Shown piece by piece: positions 1-11,215 of a DNA stretch of 64,000 bases. Source of the stretch: Thunnus maccoyii (Eukaryota > Chordata > Actinopteri > Scombriformes > Scombridae); assembly GCF_910596095.1 (NCBI RefSeq), contig NC_056550.1, positions 20,134,001 to 20,198,000 of the forward strand, in the 5' to 3' direction. The notes below the pieces were generated by a model, which was not told the origin of the DNA, ran no database searches, and saw nothing but the letters and a program-made list of their open reading frames with translations. The position numbers were made by a program, and so were the translations under genes. How positions within the stretch are numbered: position 1 is the stretch's first letter; each line of letters begins with the position of its first letter.

Positions 1-3000
1 CTGGGACAAACTGTCCAACTGCTCCAATGGTGGAGCAGTCGGTGGCATACCATCTTCATCCCAACTGCCAGTCCACCCTCGCCTTGGCTGGGCCCATTCT
101 CCTGGGAAAGATGGAGCGCATCACCACTTTCATGTGCCAGAAAATGTACAAGTCAGCGGCTCAGTCTGTGAAAAACCGTAATGTGGTCACCCTGCTTAGA
201 GCTTATCAGGCTGAGCTGTTCCAGGACATGGGCCACTTTTTAGATGAGGGTTCTCCCAAGTTCAGCTATTTGGGAGGAGATATGTATCGTCACGGACCTT
301 ATCTTCCGTGTGTCTAGAGGTGCAGTTCCCCAGAAGCATTGGGACAAAAGCCTTTGCCGCTGGCGGGTTGAATTGCTCATCCCGCCCGTTGGAGGGGAAG
401 AAGAGGCCAACTTAGGAACTGTAGTCAGTGGAAACAGAGGCTCAGCAGTCAGCACTCAGAGAGATCCCTGCCCTGAGCCTTCCGGGGACAGACTGGGAGT
501 TTCCTCTTCCCCACAAGAGGAGAAGAAAACACCAGTGTCCCAGTCAGTGCTGTGCAATGGTCCAGTATGTTCCACCCATTCACAGACACAGAGAAGCACA
601 AGTTCCCTCGGTGCTTCCTAGTTCATGTCTCTCTCCTCGCCCCCAGAACCCTACAGGGTCAGTTCAGAAGGGGGAATTGGGAATGTGTCAGGCAAAGCTC
701 ACACCGAGACTTCACATGTTTTTTTCATTAAAGAAGCCACTGTCGCAGCCAGGAATAAAGCTGTGGCCACAGTGTGTAAAAGAGAAAACAAAAAAGTTGA
801 GGCAGACTGTCTCCACAAGAGAGCGCAGCTGCTCCAGTTTTGAGGCTAAAGCCCCCAGGTCGCCTTGCTGTCAAAGTGGAAGAATGGCGCGCATGCAGAG
901 TTCACCCCTGGGTGTTTACAACCACTACCAGGGGTTACAGGCTTCAGTTCGCAGTAAACCATCGTCTTTCAATTGTGTACTGTTTTCAGAGGTCATGGGG
1001 GAAGCAGCAGAGGCTTTGGAGAGCGAAATTTCTTCTCCCTACTTAAGAGTTAGTGACGGCGGGTTTCAGGCTGCTGCCAGCGGGTTGTCCTCCATGTAAA
1101 GCCGGGCTGTGGTGCACACAGACGTGGGGACAAGCCAGAGAACGACCGCCGCTTAGAACCAGAACCTGAGCAACCCGCCTGCCATCTGGACAGAGACACG
1201 CAGAGAGTTTCTGCCGAAAACAAGCACCGAGACCCGGGGAGACATGACAGCAGCTGCTCACTAACAGCTAGACTACATGTGTTTACAGCAGAGAACAGAA
1301 CGGAAGACAGATGTCTCACTCTGCTACTTTTTGCTGCGACTGTGCTGCGGGTGCGGACGGTCACGAAACAGACACTTTGCTGTTCCTGTGTCTGACTTTC
1401 TGCCCAGCTTATCTGCTCTGTTCAGCCTGACGTGGTTTCCACCAAAAATAGACTAGGTGCATATGTTTAGTGGAGTGGAGAGCTGCTTTTGGGATGCGCT
1501 GCAGCATGTCTGGGGGAATCACAAACATTCACTAGAGTGGCCATGTCAATCATGCAAAAAAGCATTTTGTCTCCCACTCAGAATTCTGTCACAATTTCAA
1601 GTGGAGACATTTTGCCAGCACCTGACTCTGTTTATCTGGGGTAACCCGGTCTCATTATGAGCCTACCTCTGCCTGACAGGGCTGATGGCCTCAGTCATTT
1701 CTGTTGTTTCTTAGGGGTTGTTGAGAATGTGGGATTTCCAACGTTGGGTGTCTTCTTTACGTCTGGGCATATGACATCATCTCGGCTGAATGGTGGGGAT
1801 TTCACCGGAATGTCTCCTGTCTCTCCATAATTGGAGAGACCTGGGGGTTGTTCGCCACCGGTGTCCCCTTAGGAACGGTAATTATGGGGAAAATGGTGTC
1901 AAAGGATGCTTCACTGACAGGGTGGGTTGCTGTAATCCTGGCTTTCAAATAATTTTTCCATTCCTGATGAATTGCCATGTTTTGGTCTGGCCTATATGAA
2001 CCAGCAGGAGGGCACACGCTCCTTGAAATTAAACAGACCGGCCCAGAGTGTAATAATGTGGAGCAGCAAGCACGGCGCACCATCCCCTGTGTATTGAACA
2101 GCGGGGCAGATTTGCTCTCCAGAGGAAATCCTCTCTACGGCAAGTGGAGGATCAACCCCCGAAGTGCTTCACCTGATGTGGGAGAGATTCAGCTAAGCGT
2201 CTGTAGATCTCTGCATTGCTCGAAGACATGCAATGTCTTCTGTTCTTTTCGTTAAGAAACAGAGACACACCACTGGGAAGGGACGCACGGCTGAAAGTGA
2301 GACACATTTCACCCCACTCAGCCTCATTGCTCAGATACTGATCAGAGTGAGAGAGCAGCGGCTGTCTTTGGTTCTGATAGCCCCATATTGGCCCAGCAGA
2401 CCGTGGATGGCGGAGCAAGTGCAGCTCCTTCACAGCTAGCCATAGCCGCTGCCGTTATGCAAAGACTTGGTGTCATAGGCGCACAGACAGATTTTTCACC
2501 CATACCCTGAACAACTGGCTCTCTGGGCTTGGAACATGAGAGGCTAAGTTTGAATGAGTCAGATGTCCTGTTGAGGGTGATTGAGAGTATTCAAAGCACA
2601 AGGTCACTAAATACGCATTCATCATTAGCTCGTATTTGTGAGATGGTGTGAGGCTAGAGCCATCATTTCGTTCCAAAGTTCTGTTCTGGATGTATTATGC
2701 TTCCTGCAGGATTTACTGGACAGTGGTAAAGGTTTATCCACCATTAATGTTTATTTGGCCACAATTTCAGCCTGCCATGTGGGTTTTGGGAATGTGCCAA
2801 TTGGACAGCATTCTCTGATAAGGAGGTTTGTGAAGGGAGCCCGCTGGCTGTGGCCTGCGCGCAATCCTTTATTTATGTCATGGGACTTGGCAACTGTTTT
2901 GGAAGCAATCTCAGGGTTTCCTTTCGAGCCCTCGGACTGTTGTAATTTAGAAGTTGCTCTCTCTCAAAACTACTCTGCTTAGGGCTCTGAGTCGCTAGAG

Positions 3001-3675
3001 CCTGTCACACTGGGTGGTGGAAGCTATAATTCTTGCTTATGAGAGTTGTAGACTGCAGCCCCCAGAGACCCAGCAGGGTCACTCCACCAGGATTATGGCT
3101 ACCTCATGGGCTCTGTTCAGGGGCATTTCTGTGGGTGACATCAGTGCCACTGCTAGTTTGGCATCCCCACACAAATTTATTCGGTTTTAGCGCACCTTCA
3201 CTGGCTCTTCCAGTCCTGAGTGTGGGTTCATGCTAAATGTGTGCTAGTCCATGGAGAGGGCTTGTGGTGTTGACAGTTCTGGGTCAAGGTGTTAGGGGCT
3301 TCGGAGCACGCAATGCAGGACTGGGCCACATCTCTCACAGTGGGATACCGAGCAAGGTTTGAAAGAGAACTTAATGTTACTGGGGTAACTCCAGTTCTCT
3401 GATCATCGAGTGAGGTATCTCACAACACTGCCCTGCTTGCATGTGCGGGGTGCTTGGAAGAAATACATATACATACATAGAATGACAGGCAGGACGCCAC
3501 AGGTGTTTATAAAGGGGGAGGGGCTGGCCTGTGCATCTCAGGATGATTGATTTGTCTCCTGACAGACGTGGTGTTATTGGAGTTTCCATGATTGGTCATG
3601 CCTGAAGGTGCTTCCTATAGTGAGATACCTCGCTCGGTTATCAGAGAACTGGGGTTACCCTGTTAACCTAAAGTT
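1..3675 (+). mobile_element. Degenerate DIRS1-like tyrosine-recombinase retrotransposon, 5' end outside window
   Basis: Remnants occur in DIRS order. About 27-320 is Gag-like (a YQAELFQD stretch). About 890-1060 resembles the start of the RT region (TTRGYRLQFAV, then FNCVLFSEVMGEA after a frameshift). About 1890-1930 has an RNase H-like DASLTGW. About 2010-2440 carries a GADLLSRG motif and, further on, LVLIAPYWPSRPW. About 2640-3235 matches the tyrosine recombinase: an N-terminal part with STINVYLATISACHVGFG and a C-terminal part with HSTRIMATSWALFRG. Stops and frameshifts break every domain, and the RT core (about 1100-1650) is not recognisable, so it is dead. Element class rests on family knowledge; the breaks and domain order are seen directly. 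The inverted arms at 3368-3675 fit a DIRS end. Confidence 0.82.
3368..3675. repeat. Inverted terminal arms of the DIRS-like element
   Basis: A 56-bp arm at 3368-3423 (starting AACTTAATGTTACTGGGGTA) is the imperfect reverse complement of 3620-3675 (ending AACCTAAAGTT). Both contain CAGTTCTCTGAT and GAGGTATCTCAC. The loop between them (3424-3619) has no recognisable coding content. DIRS elements have inverted rather than direct long terminal repeats, so this is a likely 3' boundary. Confidence 0.7.
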
Positions 3676-4839
3676 TTGCATGAATGGGAAGCATTAAACC
3701 CAGAAAATTAGCTATTTATCATGGAATTCATCTTATAAATATCAATCTACTAGACTGAATTTCATGTAAGCCAGCCACGAGCACATTGAAGCAAAAATAT
3801 TCATAATGAAAGTTAACATCTGGGCCTGTATTTATCAAACTTCCAAGATTTCAGCTTTAAAAATGCTCCAAAGAACCAATTTAAGAGTAAAAAAATGGGG
3901 CTGAGTGAGAGCAATGAGACTCGTTTATCAAGTGACTTGCTCCTACTTACAGCAAAGTGAAAAAGTAACCTAAATCTTAAAATTTCTAGGAGTAATAAAT
4001 GTAAAATAAATAATCTAATATATTTCTAATGTACAAATATAAAAATTGGGATAAAATTATAGGAAGTTTTCTGGAATGGAAACGAAATTCTGCTGCAAAG
4101 CATCCTGTTGTTGGGAGACGAGGTATGTGAAATCAGAATAAGGAGAATTAAATACCACAACGACAAGTGCAGACAATGAAGGTTCTTAGAAAGATTACAA
4201 ACAAATGCAATATTTGTTCTTGCTGTTGCTTTTCACTTCTGATAGATGCCAAAAATAAGAAAAAGGGTGTAGTATCTAACAAATGTTCAGATGTTAAATC
4301 TCTGAGCCAGTCACTCAAGTAAAGCTTGTTCCTGCGTCACTGAAGAGTTGAAATCTGTGAGGAATAGATGGTAGAGGAGACAAGGATGATTTAAAACGGC
4401 AATGGGCAGGCAGTTTTTCTTCTGAAACTGTTAGACAGTCGTCGGTATTGGTGATCGACCTTGTGTAATTGACAATTTAAGTTAAAAGGATGGAGAGTCA
4501 AGGTAAACAGAATAGGAAAATCACTTTAATTTGTGCATTGCAGAACATCTATGGAAGTGATTGAGTGGGCTGTAATATACTGCAAAAATAATTTGTCTTT
4601 TTCATTGAAAGGTCTTATGACAGCCAGTATATTACACACAGTATATCTACAGTATCTATCAGGCCTATTGAATATTGATTTATTTCAAATATTTTTTATG
4701 TAGATATCTATTTTTTCATAATTCATTCTCATTTTAAATGGTTTAATCAAATATCATGCATATACTCTAGATTAGATGTCCTGTGTTATGATTTGTATTT
4801 AAAAATGTACTACCCTTTTTTTTTTTTAATCTTTTGTAG
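3676..4839. other. AT-rich non-coding stretch, probably decayed repeat
   Basis: No open frame here matches a protein family I know. The 3830-4640 part has the look of an old dispersed repeat, and there is a loose inverted pairing of TGTAATATACTG near 4571 with CAGTATATTACA near 4625. The last bases (about 4815-4839) are a pyrimidine tract ending in TTTTGTAG, used below as a splice acceptor. Confidence 0.4.
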
Positions 4840-4950
4840 GCTTTTCAGTTGGGTCCAACAGAAGCTTCTCAATATTGGGTCTACTGGGTGCCTGCACAGT
4901 TTGTTGATGCAATCAAAGACACAGTCCTTGGAAAATGGCAGTATTTCTAA
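4840..4950 (+). CDS. Putative terminal coding exon of an unidentified gene
   Basis: A T-rich tract ending in CTTTTGTAG at 4831-4839 is followed by an open 36-codon frame that stops at TAA 4948-4950. The peptide begins AFQLGPTEASQYW and ends DTVLGKWQYF; it is aromatic-rich and does not look like translated repeat. An AATAAA hexamer about 290 bases after the stop would give an ordinary short 3' UTR. No upstream exons are visible; the DIRS-like relic occupies 1-3675, so they would lie left of the window or be lost. I do not recognise the protein. It could also be a chance frame or a pseudo-exon. Confidence 0.4.
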   Translation, partial: AFQLGPTEASQYWVYWVPAQFVDAIKDTVLGKWQYF

Positions 4951-5235
4951 TGTGCCTCTTTTTTTGACAATGATGAACTGGGAATGAGAGGAGGAGCCAA
5001 TGAAAAATGAAACTGGAGTCAACAGTGAGGCTTAAGGAACTAATTGGAATATATTTGAAAGAAACGGACGGATACCTGTGGACTAATCATATTCTTCTTA
5101 GGCTAAAAGTGCACTATGTGGCAGCATAACATTTCTCAGCCCTGTTGATCATTCAAGGTTTTCAGCAAATCCAAGGGAAAACAATGAAACAATTGTACAG
5201 AAATTGCTAACACTTTTCTTCAGTTATTCTTAAAG

Positions 5236-5241
5236 AAATAA
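5236..5241 (+). terminator. Candidate polyadenylation signal for the 4840 exon
   Basis: AATAAA in the context AAAGAAATAAAACTTATT, a normal distance after the stop at 4948-4950. Its value depends on that exon being real. Confidence 0.4.
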
Positions 5242-5249
5242 AACTTATT

Positions 5250-6567
5250 TAATGAAATGAATGAACTAGAGCAGTGTTGTTTGTCCTGTCTGTGTTGTGT
5301 GAAAGTCACTCAAACTTTGTTTTGGATCCAGATTGTGTGGAACCAAAAGTTTTGCATATCCAGACACTGCAGTTCCTCACCGTTCCTCTTCAAGTTGCTT
5401 GGGGATTGTGAGTGAAGAGCAGTTTTCAGGTGCTGCCACAAATTGTGAATTAGATTGACTCTCGTACTTGGCCGTTAAAGTCCTTCCTTTCCAGTTTCAG
5501 CTTTATGTTTTGGGTTGCTTGTTTGATTAAAAAAAATAAATCTCCCAGTAGCAGCTTCCTTGCAGACTGCAGCATGTTTTCCTCCAGGATTTCTCTGTAC
5601 TTACCTAGACAAGTCTTCTGCCCTGATGTAATGTTCAGTGTTTAGCTTATATTAAACAAACTGTAGCTCTTGGTATGATGGCCAAAAAGCTTGATTTTGG
5701 TCTCAGACTATAGACGATGGTACTTTTGCGCTTTGTTTCAGTGTATACCACATGTATTTTGGCAAACAGTTGCCAGTGTGCTTGTTCAGCAGGACACCTA
5801 AATGGAGGAAATGAAGCTGGGTGTTGGCTTGTGTTCCACAGCCTTATTTCTCTTTATTACTCATGGATTATGTCACTTCAAGTGATAAAGTCCTGTACCT
5901 AGATTATTCATATGAATAGAATTGCATTACATACAGGGTTAAGTAATCATGATGAATATATTGTCTTGTATTTTAACACATGAAAAGAAATAGTAATGAA
6001 TATTAAAACACTAGTACATTATGGCTGATCATTTTGTAGTTATTTTAGTGTTTTTCATGACAGTGTTGATCAAAATGAATGACTGCTCAATTTTCCTACC
6101 ACTTTTTGAGCATCAGTATCATTTTCAACTAACATTGCTATAGAGACTGATAGCACAATACAGTTAAATATTTTTTTCTGTTTCTTAACACATGGACTTT
6201 GTGTCTGTGAGGGGAACAAATATTCCTGTGGCATATGAGGTGTCCCTACAGCTTACAGCATCATTATTTCAAACCCTTCATTCTAATCAAACAAATGTAT
6301 TGAGGTCAAAAATTCAAGGTAAAGGTCAAAATGTAAAGTCCAGACTGCAACTCCATTTTGCAACTTTCCATTTTGACTTTTATGTTACAGCCTATATAGA
6401 TAAAGTCCAACATCCTCACAATTTGTTATTTTTAATGAACAAAAATAGTCCCCCTGGCCTTTATTTTATAAGTGCTGTACAGCAAAAACATTTAAAACAC
6501 ACACACACACACACACAATTGTAAGGAGTTTGGTCATTCACTCTCAGGACATGAGGTGGTGTTTTTT
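5250..6567. other. Intergenic, no gene seen
   Basis: Only short accidental frames, AT-rich sequence and an AC dinucleotide run at about 6496-6518. Confidence 0.5.
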
Positions 6568-6727
6568 GGCGAAGTCATGACCCGCCCTACTCTGCCTCTG
6601 ATTGGCTAGTACTCGTTGCCTTCGTTGGTTGAGTTTGTTAGGTTTAGGCATGTGATTGGTTGGGATAACGGCAATACGATCAGGGTAAGCCAATCAGAGG
6701 CAGAGTAGAGCGGTCAATGACTTTGCC
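6568..6727. repeat. Palindromic MITE-like element next to the rmi2 promoter
   Basis: The left arm, starting GGCGAAGTCATGACCCG at 6568, is the imperfect reverse complement of the right arm ending GGTCAATGACTTTGCC at 6727. The arms share CTACTCTGCCTCTGATTGGCT (positions about 6587-6607 and the complement at about 6687-6710). The loop has AGGTTTAGGCATGTGATTGGTT, typical of fish dispersed elements. It contains several CCAAT/ATTGG pentamers. Confidence 0.7.
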
Positions 6728-6894
6728 GTCCTAGGAAAAAAAATTATCGCGGCCGGAACTGAAGTTGCTGCCGGCGGAAGGATATTCCCGAAACTTCCGG
6801 TTTAGCATTGTTGTTGGCGGGACGCGGGAACTACAAACGGACTATTGGAGTACTCCACGCGTGGACCATCGTTAAATGACAGCGGCAGCCAGTA
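6728..6894 (+). promoter_or_regulatory. rmi2: GC-rich promoter and 5' UTR of rmi2
   Basis: GC content rises sharply here. ETS-type cores occur as GGCCGGAACTG (near 6751), GGCGGAAGG (near 6774) and ACTTCCGGTTT (near 6793). TTGGCGGGA at 6814-6822 resembles an E2F site. There is no TATA box. ETS and E2F sites would suit a housekeeping DNA-repair gene; factor binding is inferred from motif matches only. Confidence 0.55.
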
Positions 6895-6947
6895 ATGTAC
6901 AAAACAGAGAAAACAACCGGAGAAAAAAAACGTCCTCCGCCCGTTAA
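6876..6947 (+). other. Upstream ORF overlapping the rmi2 start codon
   Basis: ATG at 6876 opens a 23-residue frame ([13 protein letters not shown]...) that ends at TAA 6945-6947, out of frame with and overlapping the rmi2 ATG at 6895. If the transcript starts upstream, scanning ribosomes meet this ATG first, so it could reduce rmi2 translation. Confidence 0.5.
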
Positions 6948-9335
6948 GGTCCTCTCGGGTCAGCTGAGGACAGCAGAGAGCCGGGGGGCAGTTGACAGCG
7001 GGGATGGGTGTGTCATCAGGCTGGGCAGGGGTCGATCACTGCCGGTGTCACTGGTGTGGATGCAGGGGACTGTCCTGGAAGTCCAGCTGGACCGGAACAC
7101 CGTGCTGCTGATGGATGAGACGGGGACCTTTGCTGTCCAGGGCGTTAACAACATCCCCAAAGGGAAACCATGTTTGTCCCAAGGTAAATAAACCAGGTGG
7201 TTGGTTTCTGCTTGATGAATTTAAATGAATTTAATTTGAATTAAATAACACACACACAAAGTACAGCATAACCCCCTGTGCAATATTTCATTTCAACCAA
7301 TGGTTGTATCTGCAACACTAAAGACAAAATTAGTCTATGAACTTAAGAAGTACAAAGGCCTTTCTACAGCAAATCTTGTACTTGCAGCAGGTAAAAACAC
7401 TAGTGTAGAGCAACAATTAGTCGATCGAAAGAAAATCAATTGGCAACTATTTTGATATTTGATAAATCATTTCGGACATTTGTGAACAAAAGTGCCAAAT
7501 GGTCTTTTGTTGGAGCTTCTCAAATGCTGCGATTTGCTGTTTTTTTCTTTTGTCATATATGACAGAAAATGTAATATCTTATTGACTGATAAAACAACTC
7601 AGACATCACTGTTGTGATTGCCTTTTTTCACTTTATTTAGCAGTTCAGTGACTAAATGATTAATTGATTAATCAAGAGAATAATTGGCAGATGAAACGAT
7701 AATGAAAATAATTGTTTGGTGCATCCCTACACAAGTGTAACTATACTGTAACATTACTGATGGCTCTGTTCACACTGTCATGGTCAGTTACACCTGGTGA
7801 GAAAGGTCTATTAAGGTATTAAATCACTCATGGATGGTGTAACTACTGTTGCAAATTCATATTTTACACACAAACGTACAAGCTGAAGTATGATGCATTG
7901 CTGTTGTTTGATAAATAAATGCAGGCTTTTTACTTTTAATGGAAACTTTATTCCTTTTGGCACTGGAATTAAAAAAATGTAAACTTTTACGCCACTGCCA
8001 AAGGTGCATGTCTTGTGTACACTCAGTTGCCAGTTTGTTAGGTACACTTAAAATCCCCCTCCACTCAAAAATATGTTTTTCTTCTTGTTTTACAGTTGGA
8101 ATTCATTCTGCAGAGTGATGTATATGGAAAGTTTGACACTAGAAGGCTGTTTTCATATTCATCTCATGAAAGTGGAAAGTTTCTCTGAGCTCATTGAAAA
8201 TTCAGTTTTAACAGACATTTACAAGCAGGATCTGTTACATCACAAAATAGTTTGGAAGCCAATCCTGATCCAATATTCAACTTACACGAGTGTGATGTGG
8301 AAACTTGAAGCCTCCAGTGCACAAACACTGAAAATGAACATGACAGAAGATGTTTCCTACTTCACTGTGAAGTAGTTAAACTTCTGAAATGAAATATACT
8401 TGCATATTTATAGATTCTGGGATTTTGAATGAGGGAAGAGGAGAAGATGTAATTTTAAGGATTTTAAGAAGATAATTTAACTTTTTTGTCGAAAAATCAT
8501 ATCAGACACAAATTATTCAAAGCAGAGTAATATATATACATGTCAAAACATGTCTGGAGGGGATCTTTAAAAGCTAATGCAGTCTAAGACAACAACCCTG
8601 CAATAAATCCTACTGTGATAAAGATTATTTTCTTTGTTGAAATGAACATTTTAAAGGTATTAATTTAACTTTATGGTCATTTTGGCGGCTGTTGAGTTGT
8701 ATTGTGTTACACTGACAGGTGTTCCCAATATTTTGTCCACCTCGTGTATAACAATGACGGTGTACTAAATATTAGAAACACTTCTCAGTGTAACGACCAT
8801 TAACTTGAATTAACACCTCTTTAAAACAGTTTTTACAAAAACTGAACGTTATTTATCACAAGATTGTTGTATTAGACTGCTTTTGATTTAGCTAAATAAA
8901 TACCTAATAAACAAGCAATTTACAGTATATTAGTGTGTTTGAAGCAGCCTATAGTACATCCAATCACTCATACAATTATTGTTTGGTTTACATGAAAACC
9001 TACCACACAAATCTCAAAAAAAATGTGAAATGTGTGGCTGAAGCAGATAAATTAAGATTTTAAAAAATTAACGTACATGAATAATATCTTTGTCTCTGAA
9101 AAACAGCCACATCCGTATCACCGTCCTTGTTTCCTGGAATCTATTGTCACTGAACAATGGACCACCTGCTGCTGTTTTTACAGGCAAATATGTCATGGTG
9201 ATGGGTGTCATCCAGGCCACATCCCCGGAGCCAGTCATCCGCGCAGTGAAAATGGCAGACCTCTCTGAGCTCGCCGCACTTCACAGGCGGATGTGGAAGC
9301 TGGAGGTGGAGGACCTGCAGCAGGTGCTGGTCTGA
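6895..9335 (+). CDS. rmi2: RecQ-mediated genome instability protein 2 (RMI2)
   Basis: RMI2 is the small OB-fold subunit that pairs with RMI1 in the BLM-TopoIIIalpha complex, which dissolves double Holliday junctions and restrains sister-chromatid exchange in the nucleus. Two exons: 6895-7183 and 9184-9335, joined GT(7184)/AG(9183) in phase 1 to give 146 residues, close to human RMI2 (147). Exon 1 has the family landmarks [11 protein letters not shown], a VWMQGTV strand and IPKGKPCL. Exon 2 has [24 protein letters not shown] and the ending [14 protein letters not shown]. The ATG at 6895 is the first in this frame; a short overlapping upstream ORF precedes it. The 2-kb intron carries at least two repeats (7408-7731 and 8017-8748). 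AATAAA signals follow at 9722. It lies tail to tail with zc3h7a, as expected for 16p13.13 synteny. Confidence 0.95.
7408..7731. repeat. hAT-like MITE in the rmi2 intron
   Basis: The element has the ATTAGTCGAT...GATTAATTGATTAATC...ATAATTGTTTGGTGCATCCCTA layout of a very common fish hAT-derived MITE. Flanking octamers CTAGTGTA (7400-7407) and CAAGTGTA (7732-7739) match at 7 of 8 positions, the hAT target-duplication length. Confidence 0.75.
8017..8748. repeat. Dispersed repeat cluster in the rmi2 intron
   Basis: It opens with CACTCAGTTGCCAGTTTGTTAGGTACAC and closes with GACAGGTGTTCCCAATATTTTGTCCACC, both familiar ends of fish repeats. Between about 8052 and 8375 lies a second repeat-like block (CCACTCAAAAATATGTTTTTC...). 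Its 100-residue open frame has no protein-like features. Family names cannot be given from sequence alone. Confidence 0.5.
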
Positions 9336-9721
9336 ATACAGAGAGCTGTTGGTGGAAACGCTGCCTCGCTGGTGGCAGGACGACCTGCTCCTGTCACATA
9401 TGTCCTGCTGGGTAGGCAGTACTCAAGTGATTCATGACAACTGAGAAACTACCTCACAGGACTGAACAGCATATTCTCCTGAATGTCAGCCTCCTAACTA
9501 GGAGGTACGACGCAAGAGCGATGAAGACTTTGACATGTTTGTAAATATTTACACTGTAAAATACGAACCGTAACAGACTTTTCCACTGGCCCCTACTCCA
9601 AGGAGTCCTTCAGAGACACTCCTGGAGCTGACACACACAAGTTGTTCAGTAGCTGTGGGAAATATCTACTGAGGTTTGCAGACAAGAAAAACATAGATGT
9701 TTGGATGCATTAAGTGTAAAT

Positions 9722-9739
9722 AATAAAGTAATAAATAAA
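9722..9739 (+). terminator. rmi2: Polyadenylation signals of rmi2
   Basis: Three overlapping or close AATAAA hexamers (9722, 9730, 9734) lie about 390-400 bases after the rmi2 stop. Confidence 0.65.
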
Positions 9740-9805
9740 GATTCAGTTTACATTCTTGGCCTACTTTTCTCTTCTAGAAATTTGAATGAATTTAATGGAT
9801 ATGGC

Positions 9806-10450
9806 TGTTGATTTTTATATTTTTCTTATTGTCAACAAATCTCATGTGCAGATCCTACTAACAAGCATTTTATGTGTGTCCTGGTATATCTTATTCCTCT
9901 GTGCTGTAGACCGCAGTTGTGGTCCAAAAACTACTAAAAACATGTGATTGAGCTACATCACTGCACTGGTTGACACATTCCTTCACCTGGAAGACAATGG
10001 CTCCAAAGACTAATACCAGCAATAAGATATAATAAAAATATAATAAGATGTATCTTTCAGCAGACGTTTCAGTGTTTCGCTAGCTTGCTGTGCTACATTT
10101 CACAACCTCTTGACTTTGTGCCACATTATAAATGTCACAAAGAGTCTCAGTACAAGTCATGAGGTTGTGATATGTAGCACAAGCTAGCAAAGCTCTGTAG
10201 ACGGAACTGCGTTCCTGCACATGCTCAGCAGTGTCTGTTGTTGAAGGAACTGCTCTCTGGAGAGTTACAATCTTATCACTGTTATCAGTAACCATTGTTA
10301 CAGGTCACCCAATCCAACAGTGTAGCTAATTGATGAGTTTTTAATAGTTTTTGGACAACAATAGAACACACACACAATACTTGTAAGTAGGATCAGTTCA
10401 CTGTTGCTTTGGCTGTGCACATTTGACAATAAGAAAAATCTAAAAAAAAA
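9806..10450. repeat. Nested inverted repeat between convergent rmi2 and zc3h7a
   Basis: Outer arms: about 9806-9957 pairs imperfectly with about 10318-10447. The shared words are TTTTTCTTATTGTCAA against TTGACAATAAGAAAAA, and AAAAACTACTAAAAAC against a degenerate complement. Inner arms: about 10079-10106 (GCTAGCTTG.TGTGCTACATTTCACAACCTC) pairs with about 10166-10193 (GAGGTTGTGATATGTAGCACAAGCTAGC, split by one gap). This suggests a MITE inserted inside another, or one element with subterminal palindromes. Confidence 0.6.
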
Positions 10451-10677
10451 TCGTGTCAGGAGCTATTTTACCTAAATGGCAAATTGAGATTGAATAACTT
10501 TTTTGGAACACAAGGACCAACTACATAGCTGCTCCTTTTCTCAATTTCTGCAGTAACATTTTTTCCCCACGATGAAAAAGTGATGTAATCCAAGTAGATT
10601 TCTTCCTGTGACGTGTCAGAAATGGCGATTAAACACACACACAACAGTTAAAACATGTATTTAAAAAAAAAGAAGCT

Positions 10678-10683
10678 TTTATT
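10678..10683 (-). terminator. zc3h7a: Polyadenylation signal of zc3h7a
   Basis: TTTATT on the plus strand reads AATAAA on the minus strand, about 535 bases after the zc3h7a stop. This gives a 3' UTR of ordinary length for 10.66-11.2 kb, which otherwise shows only a poly-A/T run near 10855-10886 and no other gene. Confidence 0.5.
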
Positions 10684-11215
10684 TGGTGTGGTGCCCATTA
10701 CACAGGTAACACTATTAGATAAATGGAAAGTGGAAAGTGAGAACGACCTATGCCGACAGATTAAAATAAGAATGTCAACTGAACTCTCAATTTAAGTATC
10801 CCATACCTCAAACTTATTGAACGGGTAAAGGTCATTAACATATACAAACTGATGAAAAAAAAAAGAATTTTTTTTTTTTTTTTTTTAGGTCAGCTGTGAG
10901 TATCTGAACACGTCTCTGATCAAGGCTTACACATGCTATTTTCATCACCGTCTTCAGTTTTTCTACTGCCTGGTGCATAGCAAAGCTTCAAGTGTCTTAC
11001 ACCCAATATTTGCTGTTAACAATAACACTCCGGTAGTTCAGATCAGAGTAAACCAGCCACCAATCAGAGGGCCGGTCCTGAACGCCCCTGCTTTAAAATC
11101 ATGCTGTGATCAGGCTATTTCCTGTGGACATCTGAGGCCCTCACAGATCACCTGACTCAAGACTGTTTGAATACTGCGTTCCTTGCAAGTGAACATGAAT
11201 ATTGTCATCACATAA

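Noticed and set aside
428-1099. 223-codon open frame as a gene
   Set aside because: No coherent protein; its C-terminal part and an alternative frame together match the DIRS RT region, so it is a relic frame.
8073-8375. 100-codon frame in the rmi2 intron
   Set aside because: It falls in a repeat-like block and has no protein-like features; rmi2 joins correctly without it.
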